Assembly: GCF_003612015.1 (NCBI RefSeq)
Contig: NZ_RARB01000009.1
Location: forward strand, 1-64,000
Reading direction: 5' to 3'
From: Pantoea piersonii
Lineage (GTDB): Bacteria; Pseudomonadota; Gammaproteobacteria; Enterobacterales; Enterobacteriaceae
Length of the DNA: 64,000 bases
Position 1 is the stretch's first letter, and the number at the start of each line of letters is the position of its first letter. The notes below the pieces were generated by a model. That model did not search any database. It saw nothing but the letters and a program-made list of their open reading frames with translations, and was not told the origin of the DNA. Shown piece by piece: positions 46,587-59,030 of the stretch. Position numbers and translations under genes: made by a program.

Positions 46587-46909
46587 AACTTCTCCAACGC
46601 TTCCGCCAACGTACGGTTGTCGAGATCGGCAATCCCCTTTTTCGCCACGACGACGAAATCCATCGCTGGCAATTCATGCTGACGCAGACGAAAGCTTTCA
46701 CGGGTCAGACGTTTGATCCGGTTGCGTTCGTGCGCGCGCTTGACGTGCTTTTTAGCGACGGTAAGACCGATGCGGGGATGCCCCAGCGAATTAAGGCGGC
46801 CGAGTATGGTAATTTGCGGCGTGCCAGCCCGTTGTGGCTGCTGGAAGACGAAAGTGAAATGAGTGGGAGTTAACAAACGTAACTCCCTGGGAAATGCGAG
46901 CTTAACCAC
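46550..46909 (-). CDS. rnpA: Ribonuclease P protein component RnpA
   Basis: A 119-residue basic protein, identical in length to E. coli and over 90 percent alike by eye. The RNR motif [22 protein letters not shown] binds RNase P RNA and assists 5' processing of tRNA precursors. GTG start at 46909. It follows rpmH closely and overlaps yidD. Confidence 0.96.
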   Translation of the reverse strand: MVKLAFPRELRLLTPTHFTFVFQQPQRAGTPQITILGRLNSLGHPRIGLTVAKKHVKRAHERNRIKRLTRESFRLRQHELPAMDFVVVAKKGIADLDNRTLAEALEKLWRRHCRLARGS

Positions 46910-46924
46910 GAGGGTTAGCTTTTA

Positions 46925-47164
<240 letters not shown>

Positions 47165-47193
47165 ATTGTAATAATTGTACAGTCCGGAGTCAA
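47165..47193 (-). promoter_or_regulatory. rpmH: rpmH operon promoter
   Basis: On the minus strand TTGACT (47188-47193), a 17-bp spacer and TACAAT (47165-47170). Well placed for rpmH-rnpA transcription, divergent from dnaA. Confidence 0.82.
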
Positions 47194-47663
47194 TTTACTT
47201 CGCTGGTCGCGGTACCTGGAAACCCGGATACAGCCCGCTGAGTCCGGGCATTGGGCATAGCGCGACAACGCCGGGGGAAGAATTATACGGCCTCCGCTTT
47301 AAAGCGCAAGGATCCAGCGGGATCTTCTTACGATCGGGTCGGGGGTCGTTACTGCAAAAACGAGAGGCTGCCTGAAAAACCACTCTTTTTCCGCCAAACC
47401 CCGCAGCTTTTTTCGCCAGCAGGCGTAAACTGTTTTACCTGTCCACGGCCTGTGGATAAAAAGGATCAAAACTGTGTAGAAAGTGAAGATCTCTGACTCG
47501 CTTTGCGCTATGATCCGCCCTTCCGCTGACGATCCGGTCGCGATCCCAGGGACGGAAACCGCTGATAGCGGTCGCAGGCGCTTTCTACCGTCTGTGTCAA
47601 AAATGAACGTTTCTTTATTAGCGCCTACTATTTCTTATCGATTTTGTACAAGTGGAGTCCGCC
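47194..47663 (+). promoter_or_regulatory. dnaA upstream region with a consensus DnaA box
   Basis: Roughly 470 bp without a gene. TGTGGATAA at 47451-47459 is a perfect DnaA box on the minus strand, and AGATCT follows at about 47488, in keeping with autoregulation of dnaA. A -10-like TATGAT lies at 47509-47514, but I see no good -35, so exact dnaA promoters are left open. Several GATC sites lie near the promoter. Confidence 0.7.
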
Positions 47664-49073
47664 GTGTCACTTACGCTCTGGCAACAGTGTCTTGCCCGTT
47701 TGCAGGATGAGCTTCCTGCCACCGAATTCAGCATGTGGATTCGACCGCTGCAGGCGGAGTTAAACGACAATACGCTGGCCTTGTATGCACCAAATCGGTT
47801 TGTGCTCGACTGGGTACGAGATAAATACATTAATAATATCAACGGGCTGCTGAATGAATTCTGCGGCGTGGACGTACCTTTGCTGCGTTTTGAAGTGGGA
47901 ACGCGTGCTACACAGCAACAGCAGCCAGCGGCCATGAGCCAGCCAGCGATGGCGAGCGTCAGCGCGCCTGCGCCGGTCGAGAGCCGTCCGGCGCCAGCGC
48001 AGCTTCTGCGCCCAAGCTGGGACAACGTTCCGGCACCAGCCGACGTAACTTACCGCTCCAATGTGAATAACCGCCATAACTTCGATAACTTCGTTGAGGG
48101 TAAATCTAACCAGCTGGCGCGCGCGGCGGCGCGACAGGTGGCGGACAATCCTGGCGGCGCCTACAACCCGCTTTTCCTTTATGGCGGCACAGGCCTGGGC
48201 AAAACCCACCTGCTGCACGCGGTCGGCAACGGTATTATCGCGCGCAAGCCGAATGCCAAAGTGGTCTATATGCACTCCGAACGTTTTGTGCAGGACATGG
48301 TGAAAGCGTTACAAAACAACGCGATTGAAGAATTTAAACGCTACTACCGCTCCGTTGATGCGCTGCTGATCGATGACATTCAGTTCTTTGCCAATAAAGA
48401 GCGCTCGCAGGAGGAGTTTTTCCACACCTTCAACGCGCTGCTGGAAGGCAATCAGCAAATCATTCTGACGTCAGACCGTTATCCTAAAGAGATTAACGGC
48501 GTGGAAGATCGTCTTAAGTCGCGCTTCGGCTGGGGACTGACGGTCGCCATCGAGCCGCCGGAGCTGGAAACGCGCGTGGCGATCCTGATGAAAAAAGCGG
48601 ATGAAAACGATATTCGTCTGCCGGGCGAAGTCGCCTTTTTTATCGCCAAGCGGCTGCGCTCCAACGTGCGCGAGCTGGAAGGGGCGCTGAACCGCGTGAT
48701 CGCCAATGCGAACTTTACCGGTCGCGCCATCACCATCGATTTTGTGCGCGAAGCGCTGCGCGATCTGCTGGCGCTGCAGGAAAAGCTGGTCACCATCGAT
48801 AATATCCAGAAGACGGTGGCCGAGTATTACAAAATTAAGGTCGCGGATCTGCTTTCCAAGCGCCGTTCGCGCTCGGTCGCGCGCCCACGCCAGATGGCGA
48901 TGGCGATGGCGAAAGAGCTGACGAACCACAGTCTGCCGGAGATCGGCGACGCCTTTGGCGGCCGCGACCATACCACGGTGCTTCACGCCTGCCGTAAAAT
49001 CGAGCAGCTGCGCGAAGAGAGCCACGACATAAAAGAAGATTTCTCTAATCTCATCCGAACATTATCCTCCTGA
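47664..49073 (+). CDS. dnaA: Replication initiator DnaA
   Basis: A 469-residue initiator (E. coli 467). Domain I (1-85) is near identical to E. coli ([29 protein letters not shown]); domain II is a variable Gln/Ala/Pro linker (about 85-135); domain III AAA+ has Walker [10 protein letters not shown] and Walker [10 protein letters not shown]; domain IV has the DnaA signature [18 protein letters not shown] at 47664 is the start, with GGAG 47653-47656 seven nt away. It binds the boxes at 19012-19200 in oriC. Confidence 0.97.
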   Translation: MSLTLWQQCLARLQDELPATEFSMWIRPLQAELNDNTLALYAPNRFVLDWVRDKYINNINGLLNEFCGVDVPLLRFEVGTRATQQQQPAAMSQPAMASVSAPAPVESRPAPAQLLRPSWDNVPAPADVTYRSNVNNRHNFDNFVEGKSNQLARAAARQVADNPGGAYNPLFLYGGTGLGKTHLLHAVGNGIIARKPNAKVVYMHSERFVQDMVKALQNNAIEEFKRYYRSVDALLIDDIQFFANKERSQEEFFHTFNALLEGNQQIILTSDRYPKEINGVEDRLKSRFGWGLTVAIEPPELETRVAILMKKADENDIRLPGEVAFFIAKRLRSNVRELEGALNRVIANANFTGRAITIDFVREALRDLLALQEKLVTIDNIQKTVAEYYKIKVADLLSKRRSRSVARPRQMAMAMAKELTNHSLPEIGDAFGGRDHTTVLHACRKIEQLREESHDIKEDFSNLIRTLSS

Positions 49074-49077
49074 CGCT

Positions 49078-50178
49078 ATGAAATTTATTGTTGAACGTGA
49101 GCAGTTGCTAAAGCCGCTGCAGCAAGTCAGCGGCCCGTTAGGCGGTCGTCCGACGCTGCCGATCCTGGGAAATCTGCTGATGCAGGTCAACGACGGTACG
49201 CTGTTGCTGACCGGTACCGATCTGGAAATGGAGATGGTGGCGCGCGTGGCGCTGGCCCAGCCGCACGAGCCGGGCGCAACCACCGTGCCGGCGCGTAAAT
49301 TCCTCGATATCTGTCGCGGACTGCCGGAAGGCGCGGAGATCAACGTTACGCTGGAAGGCGAACGCATGCTGGTGCGCTCCGGCCGCAGCCGTTTTTCGCT
49401 CTCGACCCTGCCGGCCAGCGACTTCCCCAATCTGGATGACTGGCAGAGCGAGGTGGAATTCACCCTGCCGCAGGCGACATTGAAGCGCCTGATCGAAGCG
49501 ACGCAGTTCTCTATGGCGCATCAGGATGTGCGCTATTACCTCAACGGCATGCTGTTTGAGACTGAAGGCGAGGAGCTGCGCACCGTAGCGACCGACGGTC
49601 ACCGTCTGGCGGTCTGCTCAATGCCGATTGGCCAGGCGCTGCCGAACCATTCGGTGATCGTGCCGCGTAAAGGCGTAATTGAGCTGGTGCGCCTGCTGGA
49701 CGGCGGCGAAACGCCGCTGCAGGTCCAGATCGGCAGCAGCAATATTCGCGCGCACGTCGGCGACTTTATCTTTACTTCAAAGCTGGTGGATGGCCGTTTC
49801 CCGGACTATCGTCGCGTTCTGCCGAAAAACCCGGATAAGTCGCTGGAAGCGGGCTGCGATATCCTTAAGCAGGCCTTTGCGCGCGCCGCCATTCTGTCGA
49901 ATGAGAAATTCCGCGGCGTTCGCCTCTATATCACCGAAAATCAGCTTAAGATCACCGCCAATAACCCTGAACAGGAAGAGGCGGAAGAGATGCTCGACGT
50001 GACCTACGGCGGCAGCGAGCTGGAGATCGGTTTTAACGTTAGCTATGTGCTGGACGTGCTGAACGCGCTGAAGTGCGAAAATGTGCGTCTGCTGCTGACG
50101 GATTCGGTATCGAGCGTGCAGATTGAAGATGTGGCGAGCCCGGCTGCCGCCTACGTCGTCATGCCTATGCGGTTGTAG
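49078..50178 (+). CDS. dnaN: DNA polymerase III sliding clamp, beta subunit
   Basis: A 366-residue (E. coli 366) protein that forms a dimeric ring around DNA. Start MKFIVEREQLLKPLQQVSGPLGGRPTLPILGNLL and end SPAAAYVVMPMRL are those of the family; the C-terminal residues shape the clamp-binding pocket. It follows dnaA by 4 bp. It is separated from recF by 212 bp, which is unusual; see the element at 50202-50284. Confidence 0.97.
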   Translation: MKFIVEREQLLKPLQQVSGPLGGRPTLPILGNLLMQVNDGTLLLTGTDLEMEMVARVALAQPHEPGATTVPARKFLDICRGLPEGAEINVTLEGERMLVRSGRSRFSLSTLPASDFPNLDDWQSEVEFTLPQATLKRLIEATQFSMAHQDVRYYLNGMLFETEGEELRTVATDGHRLAVCSMPIGQALPNHSVIVPRKGVIELVRLLDGGETPLQVQIGSSNIRAHVGDFIFTSKLVDGRFPDYRRVLPKNPDKSLEAGCDILKQAFARAAILSNEKFRGVRLYITENQLKITANNPEQEEAEEMLDVTYGGSELEIGFNVSYVLDVLNALKCENVRLLLTDSVSSVQIEDVASPAAAYVVMPMRL

Positions 50179-50201
50179 AATATATCGTTCTGGCTTACTG
50201 A

Positions 50202-50284
50202 CTATTTTGCGTCCCGGCAGTGCTTGCCATCCTCACCTACTTCAGTACGCTCGGGTGGCTGGGCGCTGGCGAGACGCAAAGTAG
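50202..50284. repeat. Imperfect palindromic element between dnaN and recF
   Basis: Outer arms CTATTTTGCGTC (50202-50213) and GACGCAAAGTAG (50273-50284) pair at 11 of 12 positions. Inner bases pair further (GGCAGTGC with GCGCTGGC; CCATCCTCACC with GGGTGGCTGGG), giving a long hairpin about 83 nt in length. A smaller stem CTTCGC / GCGAAG lies at about 50323-50351. No open frame is supported. It looks like an intergenic MITE-like repeat. Confidence 0.6.
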
Positions 50285-50390
50285 CGACGACGGCCTGGTC
50301 AGGTCGATATCGGGCTAACTCGCTTCGCCGTTGACGCCCTGGATCGCGAAGACGCGACACCTCTTAATTGCCTTCACGCTGGACTGATTC

Positions 50391-53905
<3,515 letters not shown>

Positions 53906-53937
53906 CGATCGACAGACGGCGGATAAAGCCAAAGCGC

Positions 53938-54038
53938 GGGTGACGGGAACCGAAGAGCAAAGCGTCCCGCGACAGGGATGTCGCGGGCCGAGCGAGCAAG
54001 GATGCCTTGAGCGACTTTGCGATCGGTTTCCGTCACCC
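53938..54038. repeat. 101-bp cruciform-type intergenic repeat behind gyrB
   Basis: Nested inverted repeats: outer GGGTGACGGGAACCGA (53938-53953) with TCGGTTTCCGTCACCC (54023-54038), one mismatch in 16; middle GCAAAG (53957-53962) with CTTTGC (54015-54020); inner CCCGCGACA (53966-53974) with TGTCGCGGG (53979-53987), perfect. No coding frame. It has the build of an enterobacterial intergenic repeat or MITE. Confidence 0.72.
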
Positions 54039-54060
54039 ACGTAGGCACCCTGTCTTCAGA

Positions 54061-54087
54061 CCCTTCCTGACCGGAAGGGTTTTTTTA
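54061..54087 (+). terminator. Rho-independent terminator of the dnaA-gyrB string
   Basis: CCCTTCC / GGAAGGG with loop TGACC, followed by seven T. Confidence 0.88.
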
Positions 54088-54168
54088 TGCCTGAATCATC
54101 ACGAAAGTGGTCATTGTGAGCTGAATCGCGCTAGCATTTAAGCCAAACCCCGAATCAACGAGGAAGCT

Positions 54169-54978
54169 ATGGCGATTAAACTGGTTGCAATTGATATGGA
54201 CGGCACGCTGCTTAACCCGCAGCACGAGATCACCGCTGGCGTAAAATCAGCTATCGATCGCGCGCATAAAAAAGGCGTTGCCGTGGTGCTGGCGACCGGT
54301 CGTCCCTACGTAGGGATACAGCGCTACCTGATGGAGCTCGGTCTGGTCGACGAGGGGCAGTACTGCATCAGCTACAACGGCGCGCTGGTGCAGCAGGCAA
54401 AAGATGGCGAATGCGTAGCGGAAATTACGCTGGGTTTTGACGACTACCTCTACATCGAACAGCTGTCGCGCGAGCTGGGCGTACATTTCCAGGCGTTCGA
54501 CAAATCGTCCCTCTATACGCCAAACAAAGATCTCAGCGAATACACCATTCATGAAGCGAGCCTGACCGGTATCCCGGTGCGCTATCGCTCGGTTGAGGAG
54601 ATGGACCGCGCGACGCGTTTTCCCAAGCTGATGATGATCGATAAACCCGATCTGCTGGATGCCGCTATCCAGCGCCTGCCAGCTAAAGCCCAGCAGACTT
54701 ACACCATCCTCAAGAGCGCGCCTTACTATCTGGAAATCCTCGATCGTCGGGTCAATAAAGGCCAGGGCGTTAAAATGCTGGCGGAAAAACTCGGTCTGGC
54801 GCGCGATGAAGTTATGGCGATCGGTGACCAGGAGAACGACCTGGCGATGATCGAATACGCCGGAATGGGCGTCGCGATGGGCAATGCCATCGACTCTGTT
54901 AAGCAGATCGCGCAGTTCGTCACCAAAACCAATATGGAAGATGGCGTCGCGCACGCTATCGAAGAGCTAGTGCTGTAA
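54169..54978 (+). CDS. yidA: HAD-family sugar phosphatase YidA
   Basis: A 269-residue (E. coli 270) Cof-type HAD phosphatase. Motif I AIDMDGTLLN (Asp9, Asp11), motif II ATGRP, motif III Lys in GVKMLAEK region and motif IV GDQENDLAMIEYAG. E. coli YidA acts on erythrose-4-phosphate and other small sugar phosphates. In E. coli yidB, and then yidA beside dgo genes, follow gyrB; yidB is missing here. Confidence 0.94.
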   Translation: MAIKLVAIDMDGTLLNPQHEITAGVKSAIDRAHKKGVAVVLATGRPYVGIQRYLMELGLVDEGQYCISYNGALVQQAKDGECVAEITLGFDDYLYIEQLSRELGVHFQAFDKSSLYTPNKDLSEYTIHEASLTGIPVRYRSVEEMDRATRFPKLMMIDKPDLLDAAIQRLPAKAQQTYTILKSAPYYLEILDRRVNKGQGVKMLAEKLGLARDEVMAIGDQENDLAMIEYAGMGVAMGNAIDSVKQIAQFVTKTNMEDGVAHAIEELVL

Positions 54979-55069
54979 TCCCCTCACGGACGGCGATCCG
55001 CCGTCCGACCTCGCATTTTTCGCTTCCTGCTCAGGCCTGCGGGTCTGGGTTGTCTGTTTTGTGATCTTC

Positions 55070-55103
55070 ATTGTAGTACAACTTTGTTTTTGAGTACTAC
55101 AAT
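55070..55103. promoter_or_regulatory. Paired GntR-type operators resembling DgoR sites
   Basis: TTGTAGTACAA (55071-55081) is a perfect 11-bp palindrome. A second copy, TTGTAGTACTC on the minus strand (55092-55102), retains one full half site. Together they form a 10-bp inverted repeat ATTGTAGTAC...GTACTACAAT, centres about 21 bp apart. The form fits the sites bound by the galactonate regulator DgoR. No DgoR gene is in the window. It lies 175 bp before the MFS gene at 55278. Confidence 0.6.
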
Positions 55104-55277
55104 CAGCCTCACTCCTTGTTGGCTAAGACGAGCCAGTCACTGAAGGTTGGTCGCACCACATCGACGCGCTGACGCGGTCGAAATGCGCTACGCCGCTACG
55201 CCGCGGCATTAAATATAAAACATATAAATCAAAAACTTACTTACCGCTGTTATCCTACTCGACCTGAGGACCTCACG

Positions 55278-56600
55278 ATGAACAACCATCTTCACCTCAG
55301 CACTATTAAGAAAATGAACCTGCGCATCATGCCTTTTATCATGGTGCTTTATCTGATCGCCTATATCGACCGCGCCAATATCTCGGTCGCCGCGCTGCAA
55401 ATGAACGCCGATTTAGCGATGACCGCCGAAATGTACGGCATCGCAGCCGGTATTTTCTATGTCACTTACATCATTTTTGAGGTGCCGAGCAATGTGCTGA
55501 TGACGCGCGTCGGCGCACGCCGCTGGATCGCGCGCATCATGGTGAGCTGGGGCATTATCGCTGCCGGCATGAGCCTGGTGCAGACGCCAACGCAGCTCTA
55601 CGTGATGCGCTTTTTGCTTGGGGCGGCGGAGGCTGGCTTTACGCCCGGCATCATTTTTTACCTGAGCTGCTGGTACCCGCGCAGCGACCGCGCCCGCGCG
55701 ATGTCGCTGTTTTATATCGGCGCGGCGCTGGCGTCGGTCATCGGGCTGCCGCTCTCCGGCAGCCTGCTTAATCTGCACGGTATGCTGGGCGTCGAAGGCT
55801 GGCGCTGGCTCTTTCTGCTGGAGGGCATCCCGGCGTTTGTGCTGGGGGTTGTCACCTGGTTTTATCTGGACGATGCGCCAGCCAGGGCGCGCTGGCTGAC
55901 GGCAGAGCAGCGCAGTTATCTGCAGCAGACGCTGGCGCGCGACGAGCAGCATTCGGCGCTCAACGATCACGACTGGCGCGTAGCGTTGAAAAGCAGGCGC
56001 GTCTGGACGCTCAGCCTGCTGTGGCTGCTGCAGGCTTTCGGCACCATCGGCATTACGCTGTTTTTGCCGCTGATTGTGAAAGCCGTGGCGGCGGATCGCA
56101 GCAACCTGACCGTTAGCCTGCTGTCGGCGGTGCCTTTCCTGTTCGCCTGCATTTTTATGTATCTTAACGGACGACATTCCGATCGCACCGGCGAACGGGC
56201 ACGCCATCTCGGCCTGCCGCTGATGGCGTCGGGTATGCTGCTGCTGGCGGCGCTGGCGGTACCGCAACAATGGATGGCCTACCTGTTGCTGGTATTGATG
56301 GTGGGTCTGAACTGGGCGATCACCCCGGTCTTCTGGGCGGTCACCACCGAAACGGTATCCGGCGTGGCGGGCGCGGCGTCGGTGGCGCTGATTAATGCGG
56401 TGGCAAATATTGCCGGGCTGGGTTTTCCGCCGGTGATGGGACGTATTAAAGACGCCACCAGCAGCTATAACGACGGTCTGCTGATTGTGGCAGGCGCGCT
56501 TATCCTCGGCGGCGTGCTGGGGCTGTTCGTCGGGCGTAAACGGTCGATTGAGGGCACCGCCGCGTCGCTGCCGCAGACAAAATCAAAGCTGCATCTTTAA
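55278..56600 (+). CDS. MFS transporter, anion:cation symporter family
   Basis: A 440-residue 12-helix transporter. MNLRIMPFIMVLYLIAYIDRANISVAALQM and the motif GAAEAGFTPGIIFYLSCWYPRSDRARAMSLFYIG are those of ACS-family carriers for hexuronates, galactonate-type sugar acids, tartrate and similar anions. It lies where E. coli has the D-galactonate operon, but it is not the DgoT sequence. The operator pair at 55070-55103 suggests control by a GntR-type repressor. The substrate is probably a sugar acid (inference). A GAGGA ribosome site precedes the ATG. Confidence 0.78.
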   Translation: MNNHLHLSTIKKMNLRIMPFIMVLYLIAYIDRANISVAALQMNADLAMTAEMYGIAAGIFYVTYIIFEVPSNVLMTRVGARRWIARIMVSWGIIAAGMSLVQTPTQLYVMRFLLGAAEAGFTPGIIFYLSCWYPRSDRARAMSLFYIGAALASVIGLPLSGSLLNLHGMLGVEGWRWLFLLEGIPAFVLGVVTWFYLDDAPARARWLTAEQRSYLQQTLARDEQHSALNDHDWRVALKSRRVWTLSLLWLLQAFGTIGITLFLPLIVKAVAADRSNLTVSLLSAVPFLFACIFMYLNGRHSDRTGERARHLGLPLMASGMLLLAALAVPQQWMAYLLLVLMVGLNWAITPVFWAVTTETVSGVAGAASVALINAVANIAGLGFPPVMGRIKDATSSYNDGLLIVAGALILGGVLGLFVGRKRSIEGTAASLPQTKSKLHL

Positions 56601-56647
56601 CGCTTTTGGCGTAGCGTGTGGGGCAACATTTTTAGTCAGGTTGCCCT

Positions 56648-57898
56648 ATGCGCGAAAAACAGATCACCTTCAGCCCGCGACATCATCAGCTTACCAACAG
56701 CAACGTCTGGACCGCCGACAGCCTGTGGCTGGCTTTCGACGTTCGACCGTCGGGCGCCTCCTTTACCAGCGAGACCATTGAACGCGTCAATGTAGAGACC
56801 GGCGCGGTTGAGGTGCTTTATCAGGCAACCGACGGCGCGCATGTGGGCGTCGTGACCGTCAGCCCGGATCTGCCGCCGCGCTATCTCTGCATTCATGGAC
56901 CGGAACATCCTGACGAAACGTGGCATTACGATTTTCATCACCGGCGCGGTGTGATTGTGCAAAACGGCCAGGCGCAGAATCTCGACGCCTGCGATATCAC
57001 GCCGCCCTTTACGCCCGGCGCGCTGCGCGGCGGCTCGCATGTGCATCTCTACAGCCCTGACGGCTCGCGCATCAGCTTTACCTACAACGATCATGTGATG
57101 CATGAAAAAGACCTGAAAGAGGATCTGCGCAACGTCGGCGTTGCGGTGCCGCTGCGCGCGGTCGCGCCGGTCAGGCAGCATCCCCGCGAATATAGCGGCA
57201 GCCACTTCAGCGTGTTGATCAGCCGCACTACCGCGACGCCGCGTCCGGGCAGCGACGAGATTAATCGCGCATATGAAGAGGGCTGGATCGGCGCGCGCGG
57301 CTATCAGAAGCCGGACGGCAGCTGGCAGCGATGGGCTATCGCCTTTATCGGTGACACGCTCTCCGCCGCCGGTGAAAAACAGCCGGAGGTCTTTGTCGTC
57401 GATCTGCCGGAGGCGCTGGAAGATTACGCCATGCCGGGCGACGAACCGCTGGAGGGAACGGAAAGCCGCCTGCCGGCACCGCCCGCTGGCGTGCGGCAGC
57501 GTCGCCTGACCTTTACGCGCGGGCTGGCTCAGCAGCCGCGCCACTGGCTACGCAGCGCGCCTGACGGCAGCGCCATCGCCTTTTTAATGGCGGATGAGCA
57601 AGAGGTGGTTCAGCTCTGGACGGTGTCGCCCAATGGGGGCGCGCCGCGACAGGTGACGCGGCTGACGCATTCGGTGCAGTCGGCATTTAGCTGGCATCCT
57701 CAGGGCGCCGCCGTCGCCTTTATCAGCGATAACCAGATTATGCGCTGCGATATCAGCAGCGGCGCCTGCCAGCCGCTGACCGCCCGCAGCGAACAGCCGC
57801 CGAGCGGCGACGCGGTCGTCTGGTCGCCGGACGGAGAAAAGATCGCCTTTATGCGTGAGGTCGATGGCTGGCGACAGCTCTTTACTGTGCTGGCCTGA
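56648..57898 (+). CDS. yidR: DUF3748 beta-propeller protein YidR
   Basis: A 416-residue protein like E. coli YidR, with repeated TolB/WD-type blades (SPDGSRISFTYND, APDGSAIAFLMAD, WHPQGAAVAFISD, SPDGEKIAFMRE). No signal peptide is evident. Its function is not known; related propellers include oligogalacturonate lyases, and a place next to a sugar-acid transporter would suit a carbohydrate role, but the catalytic residues cannot be claimed. It converges on yidQ with a 17-bp overlap. Confidence 0.85.
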   Translation: MREKQITFSPRHHQLTNSNVWTADSLWLAFDVRPSGASFTSETIERVNVETGAVEVLYQATDGAHVGVVTVSPDLPPRYLCIHGPEHPDETWHYDFHHRRGVIVQNGQAQNLDACDITPPFTPGALRGGSHVHLYSPDGSRISFTYNDHVMHEKDLKEDLRNVGVAVPLRAVAPVRQHPREYSGSHFSVLISRTTATPRPGSDEINRAYEEGWIGARGYQKPDGSWQRWAIAFIGDTLSAAGEKQPEVFVVDLPEALEDYAMPGDEPLEGTESRLPAPPAGVRQRRLTFTRGLAQQPRHWLRSAPDGSAIAFLMADEQEVVQLWTVSPNGGAPRQVTRLTHSVQSAFSWHPQGAAVAFISDNQIMRCDISSGACQPLTARSEQPPSGDAVVWSPDGEKIAFMREVDGWRQLFTVLA

Positions 57899-58253
57899 CC
57901 GCTGGATAGGGCGCGGCCTGCGCCAGATTCTCCTGCGTGTGGTTCAGCTTTTCGCTCTGAAGGATGCGCTCTCGCGGGGAGTCGATCGATTTGTCTTCGT
58001 CGCTGCGCGCGTAATCCCAGGGCAGCAGCAGCGTATCCAGTACGGCGGAGAAGGGCAGATCGATCAGCGCCAGCGGTTTAAGCACCCAGCTGCTGTGATC
58101 GTCAACCAGAATATCAGCGCTGGCGCGCGTGCCCGGATAGTAGCCCTGACTCGGGCCGGTATGTGACATTACGCTGGAGCACCCGGTAAGGGTAAAGGTG
58201 CAGCAGGCCAGCGCGCCTGCCAGAGGAAATGCTTTTAATAATTTCATCTTCAT
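57882..58253 (-). CDS. yidQ: DUF1375 lipoprotein YidQ
   Basis: A 123-residue lipoprotein with lipobox LTGC (Cys25) and the conserved DUF1375 stretch YYPGTRASADIL...LIDLPFSAVLDTLLLPWDYARSD. Probably anchored to the outer membrane, since Ser-Ser follows the cysteine rather than Asp. Function unknown. Order yidR-yidQ-ibpA is as in E. coli. Confidence 0.88.
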   Translation of the reverse strand: MKMKLLKAFPLAGALACCTFTLTGCSSVMSHTGPSQGYYPGTRASADILVDDHSSWVLKPLALIDLPFSAVLDTLLLPWDYARSDEDKSIDSPRERILQSEKLNHTQENLAQAAPYPAVRPAQ

Positions 58254-58399
58254 CGTCCCTTCAACTGTGGCGTTCGCCCCGGCTGAGTTAGCTTATCCGT
58301 TAACATCCTCACTCTACGGCGAGGTGCGTTATGTCAGACGAAAGGTCCCCTGAGTGTATGCCACTTCAGCAGAATGGCGAAAAAAATTGCGATTCGCCT

Positions 58400-58428
58400 C
58401 TTGAAAGCGGATTGGGCATACCCATTTT
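58400..58428 (+). promoter_or_regulatory. ibpA: Heat-shock (sigma 32) promoter of ibpA
   Basis: CTTGAAA (58400-58406), then 13 bp, then ACCCATTT (58420-58427) match the sigma 32 pattern CTTGAAA and CCCCATNT. It opens the ibpA transcript about 100 nt before the start codon. Confidence 0.88.
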
Positions 58429-58433
58429 TAAGC

Positions 58434-58533
58434 TACGGACGCACTCGCTGTCGCCGACAGGGACATCGGGGCGCCGCACAACCTGTCCATGGTGGAAGGT
58501 TGCCAAAACTTGCTGAATATCAGGAGTCATTCC
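58434..58533 (+). ncRNA. ROSE-type RNA thermometer in the ibpA leader
   Basis: The last hairpin contains TTGCT (58509-58513) facing AGGAG (58522-58526), the hallmark anti-Shine-Dalgarno pairing of ROSE elements, and the stretch CTTGCTGAATATCAGGAGT (58508-58526) looks like the E. coli ibpA leader. Upstream stems include GTCGCCGACA / GGGACATCGGGGCGCC. It should hide the ribosome site at low temperature and open on heating. Confidence 0.82.
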
Positions 58534-58950
58534 ATGCGTAATTTTGATCTTGCTCCCCTTTATCGCTCTGCTATCGGTTTTGATCGCTTGTTTAACCTGC
58601 TGGAATCCAACCAGAACCAGAGCAATGGTGGTTATCCTCCATACAACGTTGAACTGGTTAGCGAAAACCACTATCGCATCACTATTGCGGTGGCGGGCTT
58701 TGCCCAGAACGAACTGGATATTACCGCTCACGACAACGTACTGATCGTACGCGGCGCCCATCCTGAAGAGCAGACCGAGCGTAAATATCTCTATCAGGGG
58801 ATTGCCGAACGCAACTTCGAGCGCAAATTCCAGCTGGCTGACCACATTGTGGTTCGCGACGCACGCCTGGAAAATGGCCTGTTGAGCATCGATCTGGAAC
58901 GTATCGTCCCTGAAGAGGCGAAACCGCGCCGGATTGAAATCCTAAACTAA
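58534..58950 (+). CDS. ibpA: Small heat-shock chaperone IbpA
   Basis: A 138-residue (E. coli 137) alpha-crystallin-domain protein. N-terminus [20 protein letters not shown], core domain (about 35-125) with [11 protein letters not shown] and the conserved [14 protein letters not shown], and the C-terminal I-x-I motif (IEI). It binds unfolding proteins in aggregates for later rescue by DnaK and ClpB. No ibpB follows. ATG 58534 lies 7 nt from AGGAG. Ends before a strong terminator. Confidence 0.96.
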   Translation: MRNFDLAPLYRSAIGFDRLFNLLESNQNQSNGGYPPYNVELVSENHYRITIAVAGFAQNELDITAHDNVLIVRGAHPEEQTERKYLYQGIAERNFERKFQLADHIVVRDARLENGLLSIDLERIVPEEAKPRRIEILN

Positions 58951-58964
58951 TCAGCATCAACGAG

Positions 58965-58996
58965 AAAAAAACGCCGCTTCTGCGGCGTTTTTGTTT
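58965..58996 (+). terminator. Rho-independent terminator of ibpA
   Basis: AACGCCGC / GCGGCGTT with a TTCT loop, A-run before and T-run after, so it may also stop the converging operon from the right. Confidence 0.9.
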
Positions 58997-59030
58997 TTCA
59001 TACTCAGTGCGACAGATGCCAGGCACGCCA

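Noticed and set aside
47175..47496. Short open frames between rpmH and dnaA
   Set aside because: They cover the rpmH promoter and the DnaA box and show no protein-like conservation.
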